Below, piece after piece: positions 15,012-23,502 of a stretch of DNA of 35,297 nucleotides. Below the pieces are notes generated by a model that did no database searches, was not told the origin of the DNA, and worked only from the letters and a program-made list of their open reading frames with translations. Numbering within the stretch: the first letter of the stretch is position 1; each line of letters begins with the position of its first letter. Position numbers and translations under genes: made by a program. The stretch is from Nocardiopsis prasina DSM 43845 (GTDB lineage: Bacteria > Actinomycetota > Actinomycetes > Streptosporangiales > Streptosporangiaceae): the NCBI RefSeq assembly GCF_000341265.1, contig NZ_ANAE01000135.1, positions 1 through 35,297 of the forward strand, in the 5' to 3' direction.

Positions 15012-16105
15012 CCGCCACACTCGAACCCCGGGCCCCGCGCGACCCCCTGGCGCGCCGGGCGCGCGCGGTCACCCTCGGCCCGGTCGCGATCCCGCTCCGC
15101 CCCCGTCTGATCGTCGTCGGAGCGCTCACGGCCCTGGCGATCGTGGCCCTGACCGGGCTCAACCTGTCCGTCGGAGACGTGTTCGTCACCCCCGCCCAGG
15201 TGTGGGCCAACGTCGTCGGCACCAGCTACGACGAGTACTTCACCATCTGGCGGGTGCGCATGCCGCGCGTGGTGGTCGGCCTGCTCGCGGGCGCCGCGCT
15301 GGCGGCGGCCGGTGCCATCACCCAGGCGATCATGCGCAACCCCCTGGCCAGCCCCGACCTACTCGGCGTCACCCACGGAGCCAGCGCGGGCGTGGTCGCG
15401 GTGATGGCCTTCGGCGGCAGCTACGGGATCGTCAGCGGTCCGCTCGCCCAGATCGGGGTGCCCGCCCTCGCCCTGATCGGCGGCCTGGCCGCCGGGGTGC
15501 TCTGCTACGGGCTCGCCTGGCGCAACGGGATCGACGGCTTCCGTCTCCTCCTGGTGGGCGTGGGCGTGTCCACCGTCCTCATGAACGTCACCATCTGGAT
15601 GCTCACCCTCGGCGAGGTCAACGACAGCGGCCGGGCCATGGTCTGGATCGCGGGCAGCCTGTCCATGCGCACCTGGGCCCACGCGCTGCCGGTGGCGGTC
15701 GCCCTCGCCGTCCTCCTGCCGCTGGCCCTGGTGGGCGCGCGGACCCTGGACGCCCTGTCCTTCGGCGACGACGTCACCCGAGGACTGGGCGTGCGCGTGG
15801 AGACCGCCCGCACCGGCATGCTCGTCCTGGCCGTGCTCCTCGCCGCGTTCGGCACCTCCGCGGCCGGACCGATCCTCTTCGTGTCGCTGGCCGCCCCGCA
15901 GATCGCCCTGCGCCTCGGCCGCGCCGCACGCCCGCCGGTGCTGCTCTCCGCCCTGGTCGGGGCCGCCCTGGTGGCCGCCGCCGACCTCGTGGCCCGCAAC
16001 CTCTTCGGCACCGTCCAGCTCCCGGTCGGCATCGTCACCGGCTGTCTGGGCGCCCTCTACCTCGTGTACCTGCTCGTCCGCGGCAACCGAAAGGTCCAGG
16101 CGTGA
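15008..16105 (+). CDS. FecCD family iron-siderophore ABC transporter permease 2
   Basis: 365 residues, GTG start overlapping the previous stop (GTGA). Partner permease of the FecCD type: RMPRVVVGLLAGAALAAAGA, NPLASPDLLGVTHGASAG, SFGDDVTRGLG in the loop that contacts the ATPase, and a late GPILFVSLAAPQIALRL segment. About nine or ten membrane segments can be picked out. The N-terminal 30 residues are basic and soluble. It is co-transcribed with permease 1 and the ATPase; a heterodimeric permease is normal for actinobacterial siderophore importers. Confidence 0.93.
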   Translation: MTATLEPRAPRDPLARRARAVTLGPVAIPLRPRLIVVGALTALAIVALTGLNLSVGDVFVTPAQVWANVVGTSYDEYFTIWRVRMPRVVVGLLAGAALAAAGAITQAIMRNPLASPDLLGVTHGASAGVVAVMAFGGSYGIVSGPLAQIGVPALALIGGLAAGVLCYGLAWRNGIDGFRLLLVGVGVSTVLMNVTIWMLTLGEVNDSGRAMVWIAGSLSMRTWAHALPVAVALAVLLPLALVGARTLDALSFGDDVTRGLGVRVETARTGMLVLAVLLAAFGTSAAGPILFVSLAAPQIALRLGRAARPPVLLSALVGAALVAAADLVARNLFGTVQLPVGIVTGCLGALYLVYLLVRGNRKVQA

Positions 16106-16953
16106 CCACCGAACAGACCCACCCGAACCCGCTCCTGGCGGCCCCGGCCGACACGGAGACGCCCCGGACCCGGCTGAGCGCGCGGGGCCTCACCCTGGCC
16201 TACGACGAACGCACCATCGTGGACGGCCTGGACACCGACATCGTCGAGGGCACCGTCACGTGCGTGATCGGTCCCAACGGCTGCGGGAAGTCCACCATGC
16301 TGCGCGCCCTGGGCCGTCTCATGCGCCCGCGCTCCGGTGTGGTGGAGCTCGACGGCCGCGACATCCACCGGGTGCCCACACGGGAGGTCGCCCAGGTCCT
16401 GGGGGTCCTGCCGCAGCAGCCGACCGCCCCCGACGGACTCACCGTCGCCGACCTCGTCGCGCGGGGCCGCCACCCGTCCCAGCGGTGGTACCGGCAGTGG
16501 TCGGGCGACGACCACCAGGCCGTCTCCGCCGCCCTGGAGCGGACCGGCCTGCTGGAGCTGGCGGACTCCCCGCTGGAGGAACTGTCCGGCGGCCAGCGCC
16601 AGCGCGCGTGGATCTCGATGGTCCTGGCCCAGGGCACGGACCTGCTGCTGTTGGACGAACCCACGACGTTCCTGGACCTCGTCCACCAGGTCGACGTCCT
16701 GGACCTGGTCCGCGACCTGCACTGGCAGGGCGGCCGCACCATCGTCATGGTCCTGCACGACCTCAACCTGGCCGCCCGTTACGCCGACACCATCATCACC
16801 ATGCGCGAGGGCAGGGTGGTGGCCAGCGGAACGCCCGCCGAGGTGCTCACCCCGCAGCTGCTGCGCGAGGCCTTCGACCTGGAGGCCGTGGTCGCCGAGG
16901 ACCCCGTCTCGGGCGGCCCGCTGGTGGTTCCCGTGGGCCGCGCGGGGCACTGA
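16102..16953 (+). CDS. FecE/FepC-type iron-siderophore ABC transporter ATP-binding protein
   Basis: 283 residues, GTG start overlapping the permease stop (GTGA). Complete ABC ATPase: Walker A GPNGCGKST (57-65), Q-loop within LGVLPQQPTAPDGLTV, signature LSGGQRQRAWI, Walker B DLLLLDEPTTFLDL and the switch His in MVLHDLNLAARYAD. The set matches ATPases of siderophore importers such as FepC and ViuC. It energises uptake through the two permeases. After its stop I see only a short 5-base GC hairpin (around 16978-16990), so the operon's terminator is not convincing. Confidence 0.94.
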   Translation: MTTEQTHPNPLLAAPADTETPRTRLSARGLTLAYDERTIVDGLDTDIVEGTVTCVIGPNGCGKSTMLRALGRLMRPRSGVVELDGRDIHRVPTREVAQVLGVLPQQPTAPDGLTVADLVARGRHPSQRWYRQWSGDDHQAVSAALERTGLLELADSPLEELSGGQRQRAWISMVLAQGTDLLLLDEPTTFLDLVHQVDVLDLVRDLHWQGGRTIVMVLHDLNLAARYADTIITMREGRVVASGTPAEVLTPQLLREAFDLEAVVAEDPVSGGPLVVPVGRAGH

Positions 16954-17294
16954 ACCGCCGCCACGAGAGGGGAGGGGCCCGCACCGCGGGGAGCGGCCGG
17001 GGACACGCGGACACTCCCACCTGGGCGAGGCTTCTGGACGTGATCGAGTGGGTAGGCGAGGATCACCACAAAGGTCCGACGGAGCGTGTTCGTACGACTT
17101 TGCAGAGTGATGCACCCGGCCGTGTCGGGGGAGTTGTCGGCGCGTTCACCCGGGTTTCACCACGGCGTGTGAAACCTCGGCCAAGGTCGTGAGCGACCAG
17201 GCAGGACCTCCTGCACGATCGCTGGCGCGCCGCTGAGCGGCACCCCGCAGCCGCACGGGGGCGTGTGAGCGATCACGATCCCCGAGGAGAACGT
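16954..17294. promoter_or_regulatory. Intergenic region with PHO box ahead of phoX
   Basis: This 341-base stretch has no gene. At 17144-17165 two 11-base direct repeats (GTTCACCCGGG and TTTCACCACGG) fit the Streptomyces PhoP-binding PHO box (GTTCACC repeats), so phoX is probably induced by phosphate starvation. The second repeat is also the left arm of an inverted repeat, GGTTTCAC at 17153-17160 with GTGAAACC at 17169-17176. That could place a PhoP site on the other strand or form a hairpin. A TSS cannot be fixed by eye. Confidence 0.72.
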
Positions 17295-19313
17295 GTGACC
17301 CCATCCGCGCCCCGCCGCCGCCTCCTGCCCCTGCTTGGAGTCGGAGGAGGACGATCCCCCAAGACCTGCGAGTACCGGTGCGGCAACGCCTGCTTCCATC
17401 CCGCTCCCAACAGGAGCGACAACGCGTACTTCGGTGACATCTTCCAGGGCGTGCTCTCGCGGCGCACCGCGCTCAAGGGAGCGGCGGTGGGCGCCGGAGC
17501 CAGCGCCCTCGGTCTGGCGGCGCTGAGCCCCGCGTCGGCGGACAGAGGACCCGACCGCCCGCACCCCTCGCCCCGCCCCACCTTCAGGAGCGTCCAGCCC
17601 AACAACCGCGACGCGGTCACCGTCCCCGAGGGCTACGACCACCACGTGATCGTCCGCTGGGGCGACCCGGTGCTGCCCGACGCCCCGGAGTTCGACTTCG
17701 ACAACCAGACCGCCGAGGCTCAGGCCCGGCAGTTCGGCTACAACTGCGACTACGTCGGCTTCCTGCCTCTGGGCGACGACAGCGGGCTGCTCTGGGTCAA
17801 CCACGAGTACACCAACGAGGAACTGATGTTCCGCGGGTACTCCGGTGGCGCGGACGCCGACCCCGAGTGGATCCGCGTGGCGATGGCCGCCCACGGCGGT
17901 TCCGTGGTGGAGCTGGACCGGGTGGACGACACCGGCCAGTGGGTGCTCGCCGACGGCGAGCGGCCCTTCAACCGGCGCGTCACCCTCGACACGGAGTTCC
18001 GGCTCACCGGCCCCGCCGCCGGGGACGAGCTGCTGCGCACCGAGGCCGACCCCGAGGGCACACGGGTCCTGGGCATGCTCAACAACTGCGCGGGCGGCAC
18101 GACCCCCTGGGGCACCATCCTCAGTGGCGAGGAGAACTACAACCAGTACTTCGTCGCCGCCCCCGACACCGAGCCCTACGCCCGCTACGGCTTCTCCACC
18201 GGCCGCGACGGTCGCCGGTGGGACCGCGTGGACGAGCGCTTCGACCTGGGCAGGCATCCCAACGAGGCGCACCGCTTCGGCTACATCGTGGAGATCGACC
18301 CGCACGACCCCGACTCCATCCCCGCCAAGCGCACCATGCTGGGCCGCTTCAAGCACGAGGGCGCCAACGTCAACCTCACCGAGGACGGCCGAGTCGCCGC
18401 GTACATGGGTGACGACGAGCGCTTCGACTACATCTACAAGTTCGTCAGCGCCAAGAAGTACGTCGAGGGCTCCCGCAGACACAACATGACGCTGCTCGAC
18501 TCCGGCACGCTCTACGTCGCACGCCTGGAGGGCAACAGTCCCGAGGAGGAGATCGACGGCACCGGCGCGCTGCCCTCGGACGGTGAGTTCGACGGCACCG
18601 GCGAGTGGATCCCGCTGTGCACCGACACCGAGAGCTTCGTCGAGGGCTTCACGGTGGCGCAGGTGCTGATCCACACCCGCCTGGCCGCCGACAGGGTCGG
18701 CCCCACGAAGATGGACCGTCCCGAGGACTTCGAGCCCAGTCCGGTGACCGGCAAGGTCTACTGCGCGCTGACCAACAACAGCGCGCGAGAGCCCGGCCAG
18801 GCCGACGAGCCCAATCCGCGCGGCCCCAACAAGTTCGGGCACATCCTGGAGATCATCGAGGACGGTTCGGACTCCGCGTCCACCACGTTCACCTGGGTCG
18901 TTCCGATCGTCTGCGGTGATCCCGAGGACGAGTCCACCTACTTCGCCGGGTACGACAAGTCCAAGGTGATGCCGATCTCCGCGCCCGACAACGTGGCCTT
19001 CGACAAGCACGGCAACCTGTGGATCTCCACCGACGGCCAGCCGGGCAGCCTGGGGATCAACGACGCCCTGCACGTGGTCCCGGTCGAGGGGCGCTTCCGC
19101 GGCGAGCTGCGCACCTTCGCCACCGTCCCGGTCGAGGCCGAGACCTGCGGTCCGCTCATCACCGACGACCAGAAGACCGTCTTCCTCGCCCCGCAGCACC
19201 CGGGCGAGAACGGCACGGTCGAACAGCCGACCAGCTTCTGGCCGGACGGGGACTTCCCGCGCCCGTCCGTCGTCTGCGCCTGGCACAAGGGCGGCCGCGA
19301 CATCGGCAGTTGA
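17295..19313 (+). CDS. phoX: PhoX family alkaline phosphatase (DUF839), Tat-exported
   Basis: 672 residues. Calcium/iron-dependent secreted phosphatase that frees phosphate from organic esters. A twin-arginine signal is visible late in the N-terminus (LSRRTALKGAA, RR at 56-57, then a hydrophobic stretch ending near ASA), preceded by a CxxxCxxxC cluster (Cys25, 29, 33). The mature part carries PhoX landmarks: GLLWVNHEYTNEE, TPWGTILSGEENYNQYF, the GRFKHEGANVNL box, VAAYMGDDERFDYIYKFVS, KVYCALTNN and APDNVAFDKHGNLWISTDGQ. The GTG at 17295 has GAGGAG five bases upstream and is preferred to the in-frame GTG at 17265. The upstream PHO box fits a phosphate-starvation role. It stands alone. Confidence 0.92.
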   Translation: MTPSAPRRRLLPLLGVGGGRSPKTCEYRCGNACFHPAPNRSDNAYFGDIFQGVLSRRTALKGAAVGAGASALGLAALSPASADRGPDRPHPSPRPTFRSVQPNNRDAVTVPEGYDHHVIVRWGDPVLPDAPEFDFDNQTAEAQARQFGYNCDYVGFLPLGDDSGLLWVNHEYTNEELMFRGYSGGADADPEWIRVAMAAHGGSVVELDRVDDTGQWVLADGERPFNRRVTLDTEFRLTGPAAGDELLRTEADPEGTRVLGMLNNCAGGTTPWGTILSGEENYNQYFVAAPDTEPYARYGFSTGRDGRRWDRVDERFDLGRHPNEAHRFGYIVEIDPHDPDSIPAKRTMLGRFKHEGANVNLTEDGRVAAYMGDDERFDYIYKFVSAKKYVEGSRRHNMTLLDSGTLYVARLEGNSPEEEIDGTGALPSDGEFDGTGEWIPLCTDTESFVEGFTVAQVLIHTRLAADRVGPTKMDRPEDFEPSPVTGKVYCALTNNSAREPGQADEPNPRGPNKFGHILEIIEDGSDSASTTFTWVVPIVCGDPEDESTYFAGYDKSKVMPISAPDNVAFDKHGNLWISTDGQPGSLGINDALHVVPVEGRFRGELRTFATVPVEAETCGPLITDDQKTVFLAPQHPGENGTVEQPTSFWPDGDFPRPSVVCAWHKGGRDIGS

Positions 19314-19348
19314 CCACTGCCCGGGGCCGTGACGCTCCGGACCGAACC

Positions 19349-19393
19349 ACCGGCCCCGGTTCCCTCCGTCGTGGGGGAGGAACCGGGGCCGGT
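19349..19393. terminator. Bidirectional terminator after phoX
   Basis: Perfect 15-base inverted repeat (19349-19363 and 19379-19393) with a 15-base loop that can pair further. It sits between the convergent phoX and GNAT genes. Confidence 0.85.
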
Positions 19394-19415
19394 CTCCGTG
19401 CCACCGGTCATGTGG

Positions 19416-19865
19416 TCACAGGACCCGCTCGAAACAGAGCGCTCCGGGCGCGTCCGCGTAGGCACCGAAGGGCGGAACGGGACCATAGCCCGCCTTCGTG
19501 TAGAAGCGCACCGCGTCCGGCTGGCGCTCACCGGTCTCCAGTCGCAGGCACGTCCAGCCCCGGTCGCGGGCCCAGTCCTCAAGGGCGTGAAGGAGGGTGG
19601 AGGCCGCGCCCGAACCCCGGCTCTCCGGCACCACGTACATGCGTTTGACCTCGCCGAACCCCTCTCCCAGGTCCCTGAGCCCACCGCAGCCCACGGCGGT
19701 GTCCTCGTCGTCGCGCACCACCGCGAACACGGCGATGTCCTCAGCGGAGGGCGGGGTACCCGGCTCCGAGTCCGGGGACGCGTAGCGTTCGGCGATCTCC
19801 CGCCGCTGACACGCGCGGAGCGCCGCGGCGTCGGGGTCGTCCCAGGGGACCAGTTCGATGTTCAT
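19416..19865 (-). CDS. GNAT family N-acetyltransferase
   Basis: 149 residues, single GNAT domain. The acetyl-CoA binding strand-loop is clear: GEVKRMYVVPESRGSGAASTLLHALEDWARDRG, with the R-G-x-G-A/S signature, and it ends with a C-terminal DAVRFYTKAGYGPVPPFGAYADAP pattern common in small actinobacterial GNATs of unknown substrate. ATG at 19865 is taken as the start, with AGG eight bases upstream; a TTG 18 bases earlier is in frame. It is not linked to the siderophore genes. The substrate cannot be told. Confidence 0.85.
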   Translation of the reverse strand: MNIELVPWDDPDAAALRACQRREIAERYASPDSEPGTPPSAEDIAVFAVVRDDEDTAVGCGGLRDLGEGFGEVKRMYVVPESRGSGAASTLLHALEDWARDRGWTCLRLETGERQPDAVRFYTKAGYGPVPPFGAYADAPGALCFERVL

Positions 19866-19932
19866 GCAGTGAGCCTGCCGCAACCGTGTTTCCCGTGTGT
19901 GAAGCCGTGGACCGCGCCCCTGGAGCGCGGTG

Positions 19933-19957
19933 ACACCCCGCCTCGCGGGAGGGGTGT
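19933..19957. terminator. Hairpin upstream of the GNAT gene
   Basis: Inverted repeat of 7 bases (ACACCCC at 19933-19939, GGGGTGT at 19951-19957) with a partly pairing loop, in the gap between menF and the GNAT gene. It may add to the menF terminator or lie in the GNAT leader. Confidence 0.35.
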
Positions 19958-19967
19958 GCGGTCAGTG

Positions 19968-20018
19968 CCCCGGGGCCGGCCTCCGGCTTCCGGAAGGACC
20001 TTCGGAGGCCGCCCGGGG
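19968..20018 (-). terminator. Terminator of menF
   Basis: Two-part stem just after the menF stop: an outer pair CCCCGGG/CCCGGGG and an inner 9-base pair CGGCCTCCG/CGGAGGCCG with a one-base bulge. Strong GC hairpin without a U-tract. Confidence 0.7.
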
Positions 20019-20028
20019 ACCCGGACTC

Positions 20029-21345
20029 TCAGCCTTCGGGGTCCGTGAGGGCCTCACGCATCACGCGGAACTTCGACTCGGCCTCGGCCACCTCCGACGC
20101 CGGGTCCGAACCCGCCACGATCCCACCGCCCGCGTACAGGCGAGCGTGGGCGCCGTCCACGTGGGCGCAGCGCAGCGCGATACCCCACTCGGAGTTGCCC
20201 GCGCCGTCCAGCCAGCCCACCGGTCCGGCGTACCCGCCCCGGTCCATGCCCTCCACCTCGGCGATGAGGCGCATCGCCGTCGCGGTGGGGGTGCCGCCCA
20301 CCGCGGCCGTGGGGTGCAGTGCCGCCACCGCGTCCAGGGCGGACACCCCGGTGGAGAGGCGGGCGTGCGCGCGGGTGGCCAGGTGCTGCACGTTGGCGAG
20401 TTTGAGCAGGTGCGGCCACGCGGGGACCACCAGCTCCTCGGCGAGGGGTTCCAGGGCGTCGCGCAGCGAGTCCACGGCCAGCCCGTGCTCCTCGATGTCC
20501 TTGGCGGAGGCCAGCATCTCCTGACCCAGGCGCTGGTCGGACTCGGGGTCCTCGCCACGGGGGCGGGTTCCGGCCAGGACCAGCGAGGTGAGCTGGTCGC
20601 CCTCCCTGCGCAGCAGGAGTTCGGGGGTCGCGCCGACCATGCCGCCGACGGAGAAGGTGAAGCAGGCGGGGAAGCGGGTGCGCAGTCTCTCCAACAGCAC
20701 CCGGACGTCGACAGGGGCTTCGGCGTCGGCGAAGGAGTCCCGGGCCAGCACGGCCTTCTCCAGTTCACCGGCGCGGATGCGCTCGACCGTTCCGGCCACC
20801 GCGCCCATCCACTCCTCGCGGGTCAGGGACCCGGGGCGCCACCGCACCGGCCCGACCGGCCGCGGAGCCGAGTTGGGGCGCAGCAGCTCCTCGGGGTGGG
20901 CGCCGGGCTCGTCGGTCACGGTGGTCAACCAGGTGCGGCCCTCGCGGCGGCCCACGACCACGCGCGGCACGATCAGTGTCGAACCGGCCGAGGTGGGGGC
21001 GAACGTGAACGTGCCGAAGGTGACCAGTCCCGTGCCGGGCAGCTCGACCTCGTCCTCGACCTCGGCGTGCTCCAGCAGGGCGTCGAACCAGCGTGCCGCC
21101 TCGTCGAACCGGGTGGTGTCGGTGGGCTCGGTGCCCTCCGGCAGCGGTGCGCACTCCAGCCGGGCGGCCTCGCCCCAGCCCACGACGCCGTCGTCTCCGG
21201 TCAGCCAGGCGAGCGGGACCCCGGTGGGCAGGCGCCGCACCAGACTGCTGCCGACGCGGTCACGCAGGGCGACGGTGTGGACGAACAGTTTCCTGGCGTC
21301 GGTGTTCGGGTGGCTCGGCTTCTGGGGGTGCGGCACGGCGTTCAC
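20029..21345 (-). CDS. menF: Isochorismate synthase (MenF/EntC type)
   Basis: 438 residues, chorismate-binding fold. It converts chorismate to isochorismate, the entry step to menaquinone (and, in other organisms, to salicylate or catechol siderophores). Seen: GELEKAVLARD, TPELLLRREGDQL, VLAGTRPRGEDPESD, SAKDIEEHGLAVDSL, HPTAAVGGTPTATAM, EWGIALRCAH and the C-terminal YAGGGIVAGSDPASEVAEAESKF box with its metal-binding Glu residues. No catechol or salicylate genes are nearby, and menD is in the same window, so a menaquinone role is favoured. The GTG at 21345 is used because homology-like sequence starts soon after; its ribosome site is weak. It is a single-gene unit with no iron box that I can see. 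Confidence 0.92.
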   Translation of the reverse strand: MNAVPHPQKPSHPNTDARKLFVHTVALRDRVGSSLVRRLPTGVPLAWLTGDDGVVGWGEAARLECAPLPEGTEPTDTTRFDEAARWFDALLEHAEVEDEVELPGTGLVTFGTFTFAPTSAGSTLIVPRVVVGRREGRTWLTTVTDEPGAHPEELLRPNSAPRPVGPVRWRPGSLTREEWMGAVAGTVERIRAGELEKAVLARDSFADAEAPVDVRVLLERLRTRFPACFTFSVGGMVGATPELLLRREGDQLTSLVLAGTRPRGEDPESDQRLGQEMLASAKDIEEHGLAVDSLRDALEPLAEELVVPAWPHLLKLANVQHLATRAHARLSTGVSALDAVAALHPTAAVGGTPTATAMRLIAEVEGMDRGGYAGPVGWLDGAGNSEWGIALRCAHVDGAHARLYAGGGIVAGSDPASEVAEAESKFRVMREALTDPEG

Positions 21346-21664
21346 GGGACTCGATTCTAGGACCTGGCCTGGGACGTTGTGTCCCGGGTCGGCCCCGTCG
21401 GGGCGATGCGTGCCGGGAGCGCTCCTCGGCGCGGGCCAGGCACCGGGGGCGAACTTTGCCCGAACGGGGGTGTGACGGGCCGGAGGCGCTTCTGGGGCGG
21501 TGCTTCGTTGACCTGGCAAAACATTCCCGTTGAGCACCCTGTGCGACGTTATCCACACCTTGCCCGAATCGTGTCCGAAAATTGACATCTTGCTCTACTC
21601 TGGTTCGCGGCGTGGCGTCAAGGGGACGGCGGCGCGCGGACCTCCCGAAGGAGATCTGTTGTTG
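21346..21664. promoter_or_regulatory. Divergent intergenic region, menF / GHL10 lipoprotein
   Basis: 319 bases without a gene. The half near the lipoprotein (about 21510-21600) is clearly lower in GC than its surroundings, as expected for a promoter, and contains TTGACC, TTGAGC and TTGACA, but I cannot pair any of them with a convincing -10. AAGGAG at 21648-21653 is the ribosome site of the lipoprotein gene. Confidence 0.45.
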
Positions 21665-23299
21665 ATGCGTTCGAAGGCACGGAACGTGAGTACTCCGCGC
21701 GCCGGAGCACGGTGGGCGGCGGCCGCAGCGGCGGCCACGGCACTGCTGGCCGGTTGCTCCGCGAAGGACGGCGCCCCCGAGACGGGGGCCGAGGCCGCCG
21801 TCCCCGGCGGTGAGGGCATCGCCGCCCCCGCCCAGTGCGGGACCGACGGCGACAAGCGCGAGATGCGCGGCGCCTGGCTCACCACGGTCCGCAACATCGA
21901 CTGGCCCTCGGAACCGGGCCTGTCCGCCGACGAGCAGAAGGCCGAACTCGACGAGTGGCTCGACGAGTCCGTCGACATGGGCCTCAACGCCGTGTTCCTG
22001 CACGCCCGGCCCACCGCCGACGCCGTGTACGACTCCGACCTCGAACCGTGGGCCCGCTACCTCACCGGCGAGCAGGGCGGGGACCCGGGCTACGACCCGC
22101 TGGAGTACGCGGTGGAGGAGGCGCACAAGCGCGGCCTGGAGATGCACGCCTGGTTCAACCCGTACCGGGTCGGCCTCCAGGACCCCGACATCGAGAACCT
22201 CACCGACGACCACCCCGTCAAGCAGAACCCCGACTGGCTGGTGGACTTCGGCAAGGAGGCCTACGTGGACCCGGGCAACCCCGAGGTCCGCGAGTGGGTC
22301 ACCTCCGTCATCATGGACGTCGTCGAGCGCTACGACGTCGACGGCATGCACTTCGACGACTTCTTCTATCCGTACCCGCAGGACGGCGCGACCTTCGACG
22401 ACGACGCCACCTGGGAGGAGTACGGCGGAGGCTTCGACGACCGGGCCGACTGGCGGCGCGACAACGTCGACCAGCTGATGCGTGACGTGCACGGCCAGAT
22501 CCAGGAGACCAAGCCGTGGGTGAGCTTCGGTGTCTCCCCGTTCGGCATCTGGCGCAACGACAGCACGGACTCCTCCGGTTCGCCCAGCTCGGGCCTCCAG
22601 TCCTACGACGCGCAGTACGCGGACACCCGCACCTGGATCCAGGAGGGGACCGTGGACTACGTCGCGCCCCAGCTGTACTGGGAGCGGGGCTTCTCCACCG
22701 CCGACTACGAGGCCATGACCGACTGGTGGGCCGACGAGGTCGAGGGCACCGACGTGGACCTGTACGTGGGCCAGGGCGCCTACCGGCTCGGGGAGAGCGG
22801 CTGGACCGGCGACGACGCGCTGAGTACCCAGCTCGACTACTCGGGTGAGCTCGACCAGGTCTCCGGCGATATCTACTTCTCCATCAAGAGCATGCGCGAC
22901 AACCCGGACGCGGTGGACCACCTCAAGGAGTCCCACTACGCCCAGCCCGCGCTGCCCCCGGTGATCGACTCGCCCGAGGGCGACGGCCCCCGGGTCGGCG
23001 CGCCCACCGGTGTCACCGCCCAGGGCGACGACGAGGTGGAGGTGGAATGGCAGGCCATCGAGGACGCCCGCTTCTACGCGGTCTACCGTCTGCCCGCCGA
23101 CGCCGCCCAGGCCCTGGAGTCCGGTGACGACGAGGCCTACTGTGCCGCGCTCGCACCGGAGAACCTGGTCGGCATGACCGGTGAGCCCGGCCTGAGCGAC
23201 ACCGAGCCCCTGGACGACGGGGCCGGATACGTGGTCACCGCCCTGGACGACTACCGGGCCGAGGGGCCGGTCAGCGAGATCGCCGACCCGCGCGGCTGA
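21665..23299 (+). CDS. Glycoside-hydrolase-like (GHL10, YngK/DUF187 type) lipoprotein
   Basis: 544 residues. Signal peptide with lipobox LAGC and predicted lipidated Cys31, so an extracytoplasmic lipoprotein. Residues about 60-390 match the GHL10 family TIM barrel: REMRGAWLTTVRNIDWPSEPG at the start, GLNAVFLHARPTADAVYDS, MHAWFNPYRVG, DGMHFDDFFYPYP, WVSFGVSPFGIWRN and DYVAPQLYWERGF. The acidic HFDDFFYP segment is the probable active site; several members act on cell-wall glycans, but the substrate here is unknown. The C-terminal 110 residues resemble a fibronectin type III-like module. ATG 21665 is chosen; TTG at 21659 and 21662 are closer to AAGGAG and could also initiate. It stands alone, followed by a terminator. 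Confidence 0.87.
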   Translation: MRSKARNVSTPRAGARWAAAAAAATALLAGCSAKDGAPETGAEAAVPGGEGIAAPAQCGTDGDKREMRGAWLTTVRNIDWPSEPGLSADEQKAELDEWLDESVDMGLNAVFLHARPTADAVYDSDLEPWARYLTGEQGGDPGYDPLEYAVEEAHKRGLEMHAWFNPYRVGLQDPDIENLTDDHPVKQNPDWLVDFGKEAYVDPGNPEVREWVTSVIMDVVERYDVDGMHFDDFFYPYPQDGATFDDDATWEEYGGGFDDRADWRRDNVDQLMRDVHGQIQETKPWVSFGVSPFGIWRNDSTDSSGSPSSGLQSYDAQYADTRTWIQEGTVDYVAPQLYWERGFSTADYEAMTDWWADEVEGTDVDLYVGQGAYRLGESGWTGDDALSTQLDYSGELDQVSGDIYFSIKSMRDNPDAVDHLKESHYAQPALPPVIDSPEGDGPRVGAPTGVTAQGDDEVEVEWQAIEDARFYAVYRLPADAAQALESGDDEAYCAALAPENLVGMTGEPGLSDTEPLDDGAGYVVTALDDYRAEGPVSEIADPRG

Positions 23300-23319
23300 C
23301 AACCGACCCGGCAGGACCG

Positions 23320-23352
23320 ACGGGCCCGCTCCCCACACGGGGGCGGGCCCGT
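23320..23352 (+). terminator. Terminator of the GHL10 gene
   Basis: Stem of about 14 pairs with one mismatch (left arm from 23320, right arm to 23352, loop ACAC), 21 bases after the stop. Confidence 0.8.
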
Positions 23353-23485
23353 TCTGTGTCCGGCGGGGCCTCGACGCTCAGCCGCGCACTCCACCCACTC
23401 GTGCTCCATCCGGCACATTCGCCAGAATCCACCGGATAAAGCTATGATTTGCTAGCCCAAAGTCCGTGAAAAGCTTGTAAGTGCG

Positions 23486-23502
23486 AGTAGTAGGCTACTG
23501 CC
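23486..23502 (+). promoter_or_regulatory. Candidate leaderless -10 and small palindrome at the molybdate operon start
   Basis: TAGGCT (23491-23496) ends exactly six bases before the ATG at 23503, so transcription would start at the A of the start codon, as in leaderless actinomycete mRNAs. No strong ribosome site is present. AGTAG(TAGG)CTACT at 23486-23499 is an inverted repeat overlapping this -10 and may be an operator for the regulator encoded next. The upstream 100 bases are AT-richer than average; a -35 like GTGAAA is only weakly placed. Confidence 0.4.

Noticed and set aside
16978-16990. Hairpin CCCGC/GCGGG after the FecE-type gene as terminator
   Set aside because: Only five pairs, below what other terminators in this window show.
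20029-21345. Isochorismate synthase as part of a catechol or salicylate siderophore pathway
   Set aside because: No EntB/EntA, salicylate synthase or NRPS genes and no iron box nearby; menD in the window makes menaquinone the simpler role.
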